A stretch of DNA of 64,000 nucleotides, from positions 62,001-126,000 of the forward strand of contig NZ_VUMS01000007.1 in NCBI RefSeq assembly GCF_009696065.1, given 5' to 3'. Below are positions 16,401 through 24,308 of this stretch, one piece after another. This DNA is from Oliverpabstia intestinalis. Lineage in GTDB: Bacteria > Bacillota > Clostridia > Lachnospirales > Lachnospiraceae. The notes below the pieces were generated by a model that saw only the letters and a program-made list of their open reading frames with translations, did no database searches and was not told the origin of the DNA. A program made the translations under genes and the position numbers. The stretch's first letter is position 1. Each line of letters begins with the position of its first letter.

Positions 16401-17366
16401 ATGACTATCGTTAAAAAATTGAAACAGCATCCGCCATTACCGCCGTCAAGATATGAGGTTGGCATCTATTGCCGGGTCAGCACTGCAAGTAAAACACAAG
16501 TCGTGAGCGCTGGTCATCAGCTGTCCGGTCTTATTGCTGATGTGGCTCATAGCCAGCAGGCGCGGCTGTATGACGTTTATTTGGACGTTCAGTCCGGAAG
16601 GACATCTGATAACCGTAAGAACTTAATGCGGCTCTTGGACGATTGCAGAGCTGGGAGAGTGACCCTTGTGTACACCAAGTCCATCAGCCGCTTTGCCAGA
16701 AACACGGTGGATGTTCTGACTATTGTCCGGGAACTGAAGAAGATGAATGTCCCGGTCTACTTTGAGAATGAGCAGCTGTATTCCTTTGACAAGGAAGCGG
16801 AACTTGCAATCAGCCTTCATGGAGCCATTGCCCAGGGCGAGTCTGAGAACAAGAGTGAGAATATCAAGTGGAGTCTGGATAAGGCTGCCCAGAACCCGGA
16901 TGCACAAATATATAACCGAAAATGCTACGGATACAGCAATGCCGAAGATGGCAGCCTGGTAATCAACGAGTCGGAGGCAGAGGTAATACGTCAGGTATTC
17001 CAACTGTACCTGGACGGATATAGTGTGGGCGGCATCAAGAAGTATCTGGAAGGAAACGGCATTTTGACTTCCAGGGGAAAAATGATCTGGTCGAAGCGTT
17101 CCATTGAAACCATATTGACCAATGAGAAGTATATCGGTGATGTCATTCTCTATAAGACCTTCTCCCCTAACTTCCCGGAGAAGAAGCGTATACCAAACAA
17201 CGGAGAGCATCAGAAATACATCCAGAAGGATCATCATCCGGCAATCATCTCACGAGAGACGTTCCGGGCAGTCCAGGAAATGCGTGAGAGCAGGAGCAAC
17301 ATCGAGCGTCATGCAGATGGTACGGCAACCAGAAAGGCCAGGAGGTACACTGGGAAGAAAGAGTAA
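16401..17366 (+). CDS. Serine recombinase B (321 aa)
   Basis: Near-duplicate of the protein at 11066-12031, same start context (AGGAGGGCATT before ATG) and same end (RRYTGKKE). Resolvase domain about 1-150 with VGIYCRVSTASK and RFARNTVDVL; recombinase domain about 165-265. Differences are scattered and mostly conservative (for example YLEGNGILTSRGKMIWSKRS against YLEEKGILTSRGRSTWSKRT). This pattern points to selection on both copies rather than a very recent duplication. No zinc ribbon. Homology between copies ends at the stop codon. Confidence 0.85.
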   Translation: MTIVKKLKQHPPLPPSRYEVGIYCRVSTASKTQVVSAGHQLSGLIADVAHSQQARLYDVYLDVQSGRTSDNRKNLMRLLDDCRAGRVTLVYTKSISRFARNTVDVLTIVRELKKMNVPVYFENEQLYSFDKEAELAISLHGAIAQGESENKSENIKWSLDKAAQNPDAQIYNRKCYGYSNAEDGSLVINESEAEVIRQVFQLYLDGYSVGGIKKYLEGNGILTSRGKMIWSKRSIETILTNEKYIGDVILYKTFSPNFPEKKRIPNNGEHQKYIQKDHHPAIISRETFRAVQEMRESRSNIERHADGTATRKARRYTGKKE

Positions 17367-17402
17367 ATATTGGTTTAAAGAGTTTTATAACTCGAAATTT
17401 TT

Positions 17403-17510
17403 CTAACAGTTTTTCTGATTTAGGTAATCAATATATTCTTCGCCCCACTCACCAAGAGCATCGAGAACTTTCTCAAATTTTTTTCCGATACTGGTCAATG
17501 AATACTCTAC
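17403..17510 (-). pseudogene. HxlR-family regulator, C-terminal stub
   Basis: VEYSLTSIGKKFEKVLDALG and EWGEEYIDYL match the end of the HxlR winged-helix family (usual VEYSLTELGRS). The recognition helix and N-terminus are missing. It lies in the gene-poor stretch 17367-17908 right after recombinase B. Confidence 0.7.
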
Positions 17511-17561
17511 TAAGGAAACAAATCGAAAACTTCCGCTTTATTAAACTGAATACCCATTATG

Positions 17562-17590
17562 AGCACTGGTTAGCAATAACTGGTGCTTTT
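17562..17590 (+). terminator. Terminator-like hairpin
   Basis: AGCACTGGTTA and TAACTGGTGCT arms (one G-T pair) with a four-base loop and TTTTCTTT. It could end a transcript from recombinase B. Confidence 0.55.
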
Positions 17591-17611
17591 CTTTGGGTTT
17601 AGGTAAACGGC

Positions 17612-17794
17612 CTATGATCCGGAATGTATTTTGGCTCCTTTTGCTGCAAAGTAAGTTGGAATATTTAGGATTTTTTCGAGTTCTTCATCTTCTTGTCGGT
17701 TTCCGTTTTGTATTTCTTGATATAACTTGGAGTCTGGATAAACTGTCAGTATGTTTGGACCACTCAGAAAAGGATGTGGCTGATTAAAAACGTC
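17612..17794 (-). pseudogene. Radical-SAM-like protein, C-terminal stub
   Basis: The minus-strand frame reads HPFLSGPNILTVYPDSKLYQ and EILNIPTYFAAKG-like sequence before a stop. This resembles the end of some radical SAM proteins, but the CxxxCxxC motif lies in the missing part, so the family is only a guess. Confidence 0.35.
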
Positions 17795-17867
17795 TGCGGA
17801 GGCTTTTTACACTGGCATCACCATTTAATGTCAAAATGACTTTATTATAATTTTAATATTGAAAATC

Positions 17868-17890
17868 ATTATTATAATGGTTATAATAAT
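17868..17890. promoter_or_regulatory. Palindromic operator before the ROK regulator
   Basis: ATTATTATAA TGG TTATAATAAT, a perfect 10-3-10 palindrome containing TATAAT, 19 bases before the start codon. It is a probable autoregulatory site. Confidence 0.65.
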
Positions 17891-17908
17891 ACGTGCATGG
17901 AGGACGAA

Positions 17909-18898
17909 ATGGCAAATTCATCAGATATACGAAAAGACAACAAGAAAAAAATATATAGATTAATGTTGGATCATCAACAATATACAAAACAGCAGATATC
18001 TGTAAAAACCGGTTTAAGTGTAGCAACCTGTAATACTTTGTTAAATGATATGACTGCCAATAAAGTACTTGTCACTGGAGAAGAGAAAGAATTTCGTGGT
18101 GTAGGAAGAAGTTCCTGGCTTTATGAGATTGATGGCGAGCATGAGCATTACATCCTTGTGAGTTTTGCAGTCAATCAGGGAATGAGGAATGTTGATTATT
18201 ATGTAGTATCAGCAACAGGAAATATCATAAGAAAAGAATGTACAGTTTGTGAAACTATTGATTGTGAGAACGTTATTTCAGTGATTGATGGATTAATCTC
18301 TGATTGCAGCAGCATGAAACAGATTGTGTTGGGGATTCCTGGTGTGATCGACGGGGCAGAGATTGAGTTTTGTGATATTAAGGAACTTGAAATCGCTGAT
18401 ATTAAGAGAAAACTACAGGAACATTTCAAATTGATAGTATCAATGGAAAACGACATGCATTGTATGGCTTATGGATATGGGAGAAAAAAGCAGCTGGTGA
18501 ACGAGGTTATTACTCTTGCAGGATTTCCAAGCCATATTCTGCCGGGAACGGTAACCATGCATAAGGGTCAGATTATCAGCGGATATAATGGAATCGCAGG
18601 GCTTGCAGGATTTATGCCTTTTGGAATTAATCCGGATGAAGTACCGGATATGATGGTGGAAGGTAAGTGCCTTGATATCATATCAAGGATTATAGGTGCT
18701 ATCATAGCATTTCAAAATCCAAATGAAATTGTTTTTTCTGGAGATCTGATTAATAACAAGATTTTGTCTGAGGTGAAGGATTACTGCAGGAGGAGCATTC
18801 CGGAAAAATATATGCCAGTGTTCAAAATGGTTCCTGGTTTCACTGAATATCTGATTGAAGGTATGTTTCAGATTGCAGTAGAAAATAAAGAATTATAA
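17909..18898 (+). CDS. ROK-family transcriptional regulator
   Basis: 329 aa. N-terminal winged helix (about 8-65: YTKQQISVKTGLSVATCNTL) and a ROK/actin-like ATPase-fold domain (about 85-325; IVLGIPGVIDG is the phosphate-binding type loop). The usual ROK kinase zinc motif is not seen, so it acts as a sugar-responsive repressor or activator rather than a kinase. The start is set by GGAGGACGAA before ATG 17909; an ATG four codons earlier contains the ribosome site itself. It heads an operon of carbohydrate-type genes. Confidence 0.8.
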   Translation: MANSSDIRKDNKKKIYRLMLDHQQYTKQQISVKTGLSVATCNTLLNDMTANKVLVTGEEKEFRGVGRSSWLYEIDGEHEHYILVSFAVNQGMRNVDYYVVSATGNIIRKECTVCETIDCENVISVIDGLISDCSSMKQIVLGIPGVIDGAEIEFCDIKELEIADIKRKLQEHFKLIVSMENDMHCMAYGYGRKKQLVNEVITLAGFPSHILPGTVTMHKGQIISGYNGIAGLAGFMPFGINPDEVPDMMVEGKCLDIISRIIGAIIAFQNPNEIVFSGDLINNKILSEVKDYCRRSIPEKYMPVFKMVPGFTEYLIEGMFQIAVENKEL

Positions 18899-18915
18899 AT
18901 ACAAGGGGCAAAAAG

Positions 18916-19527
18916 ATGAAGGTAAATGCAAAAGAAATGAAATGGATCAGAGAACCAAAACAATATGAGGTTACCGAGGATAAGGTGGAAATAATTACAG
19001 AACCGCATACAGATCTTTGGCAAAGAACCTATTATCATTTCAGAAATGATAATGCACCAGTTCTTCAGCTGGAAACAGGGGAACAGTTTTTTTCATTTGT
19101 TGTAAAGACTGATTTTGACACGAAGGTTCGCTATGACCAGAGCGGTATCGTAATGTATCTTGACAGTGACAACTGGTTAAAAGCATCTATGGAATTTGAA
19201 AATGATCAGATTCAGAGACTTGGAAGCGTAGTAACAAATAACGGCTACTCTGACTGGTCATCTGTTGATGTTGATGCATCTGTTAAATCAATATGGTTCA
19301 GATTCAGCCGCAGAGAAGATGATTTTTGTATTGAAAATTCTGTGGACGGCGTGAATTTCAAACAGATGAGAATCTGTCATATGTTTCATGCAAAAGAGAA
19401 AATCAACTTTGGTATTTATGCATGTAGTGCTGAAGATTCATCATTCAAAGCAACATTCACTGATATGGAGATCACGGAATGTAAATGGCTTGCTCATGAT
19501 GGACAGGCTCCTGATGAAGAAATATAA
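18916..19527 (+). CDS. DUF1349 concanavalin-like protein
   Basis: 203 aa with a DUF1349 beta-sandwich (GEQFFSFVVKTDFDTKVRYD, QSGIVMYLDSDNWLKASMEF, NFGIYACSAED). The family is found beside carbohydrate-active enzymes and is thought to bind or modify sugars; the exact role is unknown. No signal peptide, so it is cytoplasmic. It lies 17 bases after the ROK gene and about 30 bases before the aldo/keto reductase. Confidence 0.75.
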   Translation: MKVNAKEMKWIREPKQYEVTEDKVEIITEPHTDLWQRTYYHFRNDNAPVLQLETGEQFFSFVVKTDFDTKVRYDQSGIVMYLDSDNWLKASMEFENDQIQRLGSVVTNNGYSDWSSVDVDASVKSIWFRFSRREDDFCIENSVDGVNFKQMRICHMFHAKEKINFGIYACSAEDSSFKATFTDMEITECKWLAHDGQAPDEEI

Positions 19528-19555
19528 ATCATGGTTGGATGTAGGAGAAATGAAT

Positions 19556-20707
19556 ATGAAAAAAAGATTGCTAGGAAAAACCGGTCTTCTTGTAAGTGAA
19601 ATAGGATTTGGAGGTGAATGGTTGGAGCGCCACCCGGAAAGTGAATCCATAGAACTTATAAGGTATGCAGGGGAACAAGGCATAAATATCATCGACTGCT
19701 GGATGCCTGATCCGAAATCCAGGGATATTATCGGAAAGGCTATGCTTGGAAACAGAGAAAAGTGGTATGTACAGGGACATCTGGGATCTACCTGGCAGGA
19801 TGGTCAGTATGTACGTACCAGGGATATGAAGTATGTGAAACCTGCATTTGAAGACCTGCTTATGAGACTTCAGACTGATTATATTGATCTTGGAATGATT
19901 CATTATGTGGATACGGAAGATGACTGGAAGTATCTTCAGAATTCTGAGTTTATGGAATATGTAAGAGAGTTGAAAGCGAAAGGTACGATCCGTCATATAG
20001 GAATGAGTTCCCATAATCCTAAGATTGCAAAACTGGCTGTGCAATCGGATTTCATAGAGATGATTCTTTTTAGCATTAATCCTGCATTTGATATGTTGCC
20101 TGCCAGTGAAAAATTAGATGATTTACTTTCAGAAGGATATAAATATGATCAGAAGCTTTCAGGCATTGATACTGACAGGGCAGAATTATACAAGCTGTGT
20201 GAAGAAAAAAATGTTGGGATCACTGTTATGAAAGGTTTTGCCGGTGGCAGATTGTTTGATGAACAACGCTCGCCGTTTGGGGTGAGTCTTTCACCAATAC
20301 AGTGCATCCATTATGCGCTTACACGTCCCGGAGTATCTTCGATTTTATGTGGTTATGATACAAAAGAGCAGGTTGATCAGGCAGTGCATTATGAGAATGC
20401 TTCGGAAATAGAAAAAGACTATGCATCAGTGCTTGCGAATGCGCCATTTCATTCTTGCAGAGGGGAATGTACCTATTGTGGTCATTGTAAACCGTGTGCA
20501 GCAGAACTGGACATTGCAATGATCAATAAATATTATGATCTTGCGGCGATGCAGCCGAAAGTACCTGCAACAATAAAGTCTCACTATATGTTGCTGGAAC
20601 ATAAAGCCTCTGAATGTATCTCCTGTCAGGCATGCGAATCAAGATGTCCATTCGGAGTCCCTGTTGCAGAGAGAATGAAGAAAACAGTGGAACTATTTGG
20701 ATGTTAG
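19556..20707 (+). CDS. Aldo/keto reductase with Fe-S cluster motifs
   Basis: 383 aa. AKR barrel in the first about 290 residues (LGKTGLLVSEIGFGG, then DYIDLGMIHYVD with the family's strand, GTIRHIGMSSHN). A C-terminal ferredoxin-like part has CTYCGHCKPC and CISCQACESRCPFGV, enough Cys for two Fe-S clusters. Such proteins reduce or dehydrate sugar-like substrates with electron transfer. ATG at 19556 has AGGAG at eight bases. Second gene after the ROK regulator, so it likely belongs to a sugar-acid pathway. Confidence 0.85.
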   Translation: MKKRLLGKTGLLVSEIGFGGEWLERHPESESIELIRYAGEQGINIIDCWMPDPKSRDIIGKAMLGNREKWYVQGHLGSTWQDGQYVRTRDMKYVKPAFEDLLMRLQTDYIDLGMIHYVDTEDDWKYLQNSEFMEYVRELKAKGTIRHIGMSSHNPKIAKLAVQSDFIEMILFSINPAFDMLPASEKLDDLLSEGYKYDQKLSGIDTDRAELYKLCEEKNVGITVMKGFAGGRLFDEQRSPFGVSLSPIQCIHYALTRPGVSSILCGYDTKEQVDQAVHYENASEIEKDYASVLANAPFHSCRGECTYCGHCKPCAAELDIAMINKYYDLAAMQPKVPATIKSHYMLLEHKASECISCQACESRCPFGVPVAERMKKTVELFGC

Positions 20708-20726
20708 AATTGTGGAGGGATGGATG

Positions 20727-21329
20727 ATGACAGAGTGGGAAAAGGCACAGGCTGGATTTTTGTATGATGCGAATTATGATTCCGATTTAATTGATATGCG
20801 TACTAAATGTGCTGATCTTTGTTATGAGTTCAACATGTGTAGACCATCGGATGTTACAAAGCAACAAGAAGTATTGCATAAGTTATTTGGACAGATTAAG
20901 GGGAATGTTGTTGTAACTGCACCTTTTTATTGCGACTATGGTGTGAATATTTCTGTAGGCGAGAATTTTTATACAAATCATAATGTAACAATTCTAGATG
21001 GTGCCAAAGTTACCTTTGGGGATAATGTGTTTATTGCTCCTGACTGCGTGTTTTCAACAGCAGGGCATCCGATTGACACAGAACAGAGAAATCTCGGATT
21101 GGAAATCGCTCTGCCGATTACGGTTGGTGATAATGTATGGATCGGCACGAATGTTTCAGTACTTCCTGGTGTAACAATTGGCAGTAATGTGGTAATTGGT
21201 GCTGGCAGTGTAGTAAATCGCAATATTCCAGATGGCGTAATAGCGGCTGGGAATCCTTGTCGAGTTATACGAAAGATAACGGAGGAGGATAAGAAAAAGT
21301 ATCCAATTTATAATTTAAAGTCATTATAA
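20727..21329 (+). CDS. Maltose/galactoside O-acetyltransferase type enzyme
   Basis: About 200 aa, left-handed beta-helix of hexapeptide repeats (GVTIGSNVVIGAGSVV) with the Mac N-terminal helix (MTEWEKAQAGFLYDANYD). Catalytic His is in FSTAGHPID. It acetylates sugars with acetyl-CoA. It overlaps the end of the reductase operon by a few codons upstream of the chosen start; GGAGGG precedes two tandem ATGs (20724, 20727). End of the ROK operon. Confidence 0.85.
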   Translation: MTEWEKAQAGFLYDANYDSDLIDMRTKCADLCYEFNMCRPSDVTKQQEVLHKLFGQIKGNVVVTAPFYCDYGVNISVGENFYTNHNVTILDGAKVTFGDNVFIAPDCVFSTAGHPIDTEQRNLGLEIALPITVGDNVWIGTNVSVLPGVTIGSNVVIGAGSVVNRNIPDGVIAAGNPCRVIRKITEEDKKKYPIYNLKSL

Positions 21330-21490
21330 AGAAAATTGTTATTTTATCTAGTGTGTCGACAAATTGATTTCTATATCAAAAATTTATGATATTTTTTGTA
21401 AGAATCCAGTACGTTTACAGTAACTTTTAAAAAAAGGTTTTCTTTGAAAATATTTTGTTTATACTAGGAAAAAGACATCGGCAGATTCCT

Positions 21491-21715
21491 GTTCGAGACT
21501 TGACAAGTGAATTATAATAAGAAGAAAGAGATATTGCTTCCCCAGCGTTGTAATATCTCTTTTTTCGTGAACGAAAAGACCACTCTGCAATCCTCCATAG
21601 AATGAAAAGTAGTCTAATCCAATGCCCGGATAGAGGGGATGCATCTCCTTGTATTTAGGGGGTGCATTAGGAGGTGCAATCGTTGGATTGTATCAAAATG
21701 GTGGTTACGATGAAT
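21491..21715 (+). repeat. Repeat copy 3: leader without recombinase
   Basis: It starts GTTCGAGACTTGACAAGTGA and shares the AAAGAGATATT hairpin (21525-21565), the GGTGCATTAGGAGGTGCA direct repeat and the TTGTATCAAAATGGTGGTTA block with copies 1 and 2. Similarity stops at GATGAAT (21715), just before the stop of the XRE gene on the other strand, where the recombinase and its promoter should follow. Confidence 0.8.
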
Positions 21716-21729
21716 CCCTGTCCGTGTGG

Positions 21730-22290
21730 TTATTTTCCATTGTTTCTCCATTGTTTTTTAGGTTCATGTTTCCCACATCCATCACAGGTCTGAGGCCAGT
21801 TGATTTTCCATTCAAAGTATTCATTTCTGGTAATCTCGCCAGATTTCAGTTCTTCTTTTCTGAGAACCCATTCTTTCATAAAATCATTGACAAGTCCATA
21901 ATTAATCCATAATCCCACAGGCGGATGTGCAGGCCAGCTATCGTTATCGTGATAGCGGACAGAGGTATCTTCGCTGGAATTGCATTTTTCTCCGGGATAA
22001 GTTTCCATCTGGAACAAGTTTATAGCGGATGGGTTGAATTCATCGATCCAGAACAAGAGTTCCATGAATTCGGTAGCATCCATTGTCGTTGCATCATACA
22101 GTGTCCAAGGATTTACGTCCAGTATTTTTGCCATTTCGGTTACCAGTTCTTTTTTGGGAATCCGGTAGTTTGTCTCATACTGGGCAAGACGATTTGCTCC
22201 TTTTTCACTCCAACCGAGGGCTGCGCCAAGCTCTGCTTGTGTCATTTTCCGGAATGTTCGGATTTTTTTTATTTTATCTCCAATCGTCAT
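21730..22290 (-). CDS. XRE-family regulator with a C-terminal Cys-containing tail
   Basis: 186 aa from the chosen start MTIGDKIKKIRTFRK. XRE helix-turn-helix at about 8-65 (MTQAELGAALGWSEKGANRL). The C-terminal part (about 70-186) is unrelated to common peptidase domains, rich in Trp and with CDGCGKHEPKKQ near the end, perhaps a small metal site. Three matching inverted repeats at 22358-22443 lie directly upstream and are its probable operators. Confidence 0.75.
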   Translation of the reverse strand: MTIGDKIKKIRTFRKMTQAELGAALGWSEKGANRLAQYETNYRIPKKELVTEMAKILDVNPWTLYDATTMDATEFMELLFWIDEFNPSAINLFQMETYPGEKCNSSEDTSVRYHDNDSWPAHPPVGLWINYGLVNDFMKEWVLRKEELKSGEITRNEYFEWKINWPQTCDGCGKHEPKKQWRNNGK

Positions 22291-22357
22291 ATCAGATACC
22301 TGCTTTCCTATTGATAATACTATTTTACTTCCAAAATACTTTTTTGTAAACAGAAAC

Positions 22358-22443
22358 ATTCGCTAAAAAGCGAATTATTTTCTTGGCATTCGCAGAAAAG
22401 CGAATTATAATGGCGGTAAAGTTGGATTCGCAAAAAAGCGAAT
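22358..22443. promoter_or_regulatory. Three XRE operators at a divergent promoter
   Basis: ATTCGCTAAAAAGCGAAT (22358-22375), ATTCGCAGAAAAGCGAAT (22388-22405) and ATTCGCAAAAAAGCGAAT (22426-22443) share six-base arms and a six-base centre. TATAAT (22406-22411) lies between the second and third. They sit between the XRE gene (left, minus) and small plus-strand genes. Confidence 0.8.
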
Positions 22444-22445
22444 TG

Positions 22446-22625
22446 ATGTACATTGAAAACTTCATGAGCTGTATAATCTGCCAACACAGATGCCATGACC
22501 CTGTAAGGCTTTATTCTCAGGCGAGCGTCGAAGATACTCCGGAAACGACTGGTAAGTTTGTGAAGAAGCTGCCAGTAATCAGAAATATTCTGATAGAGGT
22601 CAGTTGTAACACTGACAGCAGATGA
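22446..22625 (+). CDS. Possible 59-aa hypothetical protein
   Basis: Frame MYIENFMSCIICQHRCHDPV to SCNTDSR, starting just after the third operator. No ribosome site is seen. The Cys/His-rich start (CIICQHRCH) resembles a small metal-binding knuckle, but this may be chance. It could be a leader rather than a protein. Confidence 0.3.
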   Translation: MYIENFMSCIICQHRCHDPVRLYSQASVEDTPETTGKFVKKLPVIRNILIEVSCNTDSR

Positions 22626-22680
22626 TACGAATGGAAGCCAAACCAAGTGCAAAATTTTGACTGAAAGGAAAAAAGGTGTC

Positions 22681-22950
22681 ATGATGGAGCAGGATAGAAA
22701 AGAGTATTTGGATAAAGATGAATCGGAAAAAATGTGTTCATCAAAGATTGGCGAGGCTGGGGAAATGTGTTCTCCAGCCGATACCGACACATGTGGAGAC
22801 GGTATGTTGTCTACATCGGGTGAATTCGTAGAAGTCCTTTGTTTTAGGCACTTTGCGAGATATATGAGTTTCGCACCTACAGGTAAACATGGACGAAAAA
22901 AGCAGATTATGGACGGAATCGAGGTATCGGTAGTTCTGCATCTGGTATGA
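22681..22950 (+). CDS. Small Cys-rich protein of the mobile element
   Basis: 89 aa. AAGG-TGTC precedes two ATGs (22681, 22684). The middle holds EKMCSSKIGEAGEMCSPADT and DTCGDG, followed by FVEVLCFRHFARYMSF. The MCSS...MCSPAD...DTCG segment recurs at 44798-44880 (there cut short), and the next gene also begins MTKKRVMCSSKDY. No known domain. The DNA of this segment also forms a hairpin, so it may have an RNA role. Confidence 0.5.
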   Translation: MMEQDRKEYLDKDESEKMCSSKIGEAGEMCSPADTDTCGDGMLSTSGEFVEVLCFRHFARYMSFAPTGKHGRKKQIMDGIEVSVVLHLV

Positions 22951-23004
22951 GTGGACACATGAAAAAGAAAATTTCATTTTTATTTGAATATCGTTAAAAC
23001 AGTC

Positions 23005-23057
23005 AAAAGGACGCTTGTTTTTCAGAATTTCTGAGAGGTAAGAGTCCTTTTCTTTTA
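23005..23057 (+). terminator. Terminator or attenuator before the ParB-like gene
   Basis: AAAAGGAC/GTCCTTTT outer arms with an inner CAGAATTTCTG pair, then TTTTCTTTTATT, 27 bases before the next start. Confidence 0.6.
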
Positions 23058-23083
23058 TTCAGATTAAATGGAGGATAATTGAG

Positions 23084-23986
23084 ATGACAAAGAAAAGAGT
23101 AATGTGTTCATCAAAGGATTACGAGTCGGGTGCAGGTATTGTTCTGGTAAAGGTTTCAGAACTTCATGATTTTAAAGACCATCCTTTTAAGGTGGAGCAA
23201 AATCAGGAATTATTTGAATTACGCCAAAGCATGGAAAAGGAAGGGGTTTTGGTTCCGCTGTTAATCCGCCATAATACGGATGGTGACGGTTATGAAATTA
23301 TCGCAGGACACAGAAGAAAGGCGGCAGCCATATGGGCAGGTATGGAAGAAGTGCCAGCCATTATCCGTGATTTGGACGATGACCAGTCAATCATTGCGAT
23401 GGTAGACAGTAATCTCCAAAGAGAAAAAATTCTGCCGAGTGAAAAGGCATTTGCCTATAAGATGCGACGAGAAGCAATGAAACATCAAGGCAGAGTAGAT
23501 GATTCGGCAGACGCAGACGGTCAGTACATGGTTTTGAAATTCTGGAGCTACGAGACCTTTGATAAGGATGCCGTCAATCAGATGAAGGTTGGAGATGTCC
23601 TGCTCCTGCGGGGAGAGCCACGAAGGATTGATGCACTGAAGCGCAGCGAGAACAGCCTCGGGGAAACCACCTGTGCGGATATCAACGGCGACATGGCAGA
23701 AGATGGCATCACGCTGGCATATGACTACGAGGAAAACTGCTTTCGGGAAGAAGCTGAAAACGATGCCTACGTTCTGTACAGCGTGGGGTCCCGGAAGGTA
23801 AAGCTGGCGGCGGATTTCCTGTATGCCGATCATTCCTCGGTGGCAAATCCCGGAGACCCGGAGCCGGAATGGGCCAGAGGCGATGCTGCTGCCTTCCCGG
23901 ATTATATCGCAGGCAGAGAGCTGTATGGCAATAATTCCTACGCCCAGATTCGCGGCGGAGAACTTGCTGAGTTGAACATCGAGTAG
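23084..23986 (+). CDS. ParB-like protein with a foreign C-terminal half
   Basis: 300 aa. Residues about 18-145 are a ParB N-domain as in Tn1549-type elements: VSELHDFKDHPFKVEQNQEL, EIIAGHRRKAAAIWAGM (the GHRR motif) and VDSNLQREKILPSEKAFAYK. Near residue 147 (about 23525) it changes into another protein (YMVLKFWSYETFDKDAVNQM, then ADFLYADHSSVANPGDPEPE, YIAGRELYGNNSYAQ). Base composition becomes clearly GC-richer at the same point. The frame is open, so a deletion joined two ICE genes. Partition activity is unlikely, since the helix-turn-helix is lost. Confidence 0.75.
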   Translation: MTKKRVMCSSKDYESGAGIVLVKVSELHDFKDHPFKVEQNQELFELRQSMEKEGVLVPLLIRHNTDGDGYEIIAGHRRKAAAIWAGMEEVPAIIRDLDDDQSIIAMVDSNLQREKILPSEKAFAYKMRREAMKHQGRVDDSADADGQYMVLKFWSYETFDKDAVNQMKVGDVLLLRGEPRRIDALKRSENSLGETTCADINGDMAEDGITLAYDYEENCFREEAENDAYVLYSVGSRKVKLAADFLYADHSSVANPGDPEPEWARGDAAAFPDYIAGRELYGNNSYAQIRGGELAELNIE

Positions 23987-24016
23987 GTGCCGTAAATAGA
24001 AAATGTGATTCAGGTC

Positions 24017-24063
24017 ATCCCCGGAATATCATCTTCTGATCAGATGGTATTCCGGGGATTTTT
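24017..24063 (+). terminator. Strong intrinsic terminator
   Basis: ATCCCCGGAATA/TATTCCGGGGAT arms continue inward to CATCT/AGATG around TCTGATC, then TTTT. It ends the ParB chimera transcript. In the gene-free stretch 23987-24308. Confidence 0.9.
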
Positions 24064-24128
24064 GCGTTTTGGAATGCGTGCTCACAAAACAACACAACTG
24101 CATATCCTGCTGAACAAATATCTTTGTA

Positions 24129-24177
24129 ACCCCTCATGAATGAGGGGTGGGGCGTTGAAGTGTCGGAGACACTTTTT
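24129..24177 (+). terminator. Two more hairpins, second a terminator
   Basis: ACCCCTCA TGAA TGAGGGGT (24129-24148), then AAGTGTC GGA GACACTT with six Ts (24158-24177). They shield the TetR promoter from upstream transcription. Confidence 0.7.
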
Positions 24178-24237
24178 TGTATCGTTAATATTGAACAACA
24201 AGGATGAAAACTTGCTGTGATTCGTTTTCATGACATA

Positions 24238-24288
24238 TTGACTTCCTAACGAATATTAGGTATCATATTCCTAACGACTATTAGGAAT
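24238..24288 (+). promoter_or_regulatory. TetR promoter with two operators
   Basis: TTGACT (24238-24243), 17-base spacer, TATCAT (24261-24266). The palindrome CCTAACGAATATTAGG (24245-24260) fills the spacer, and CCTAACGACTATTAGG (24270-24285, extended to ATT/AAT outside) overlaps the start point. This is a classic autorepression layout. Confidence 0.85.
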
Positions 24289-24308
24289 ATGAAGATTGGA
24301 GAAAAGAA

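Noticed and set aside
22358-22443. CRISPR-like short repeats
   Set aside because: Only three units of 18 bases, palindromic and near an XRE gene; spacers of 12-20 bases do not fit. They are operators.
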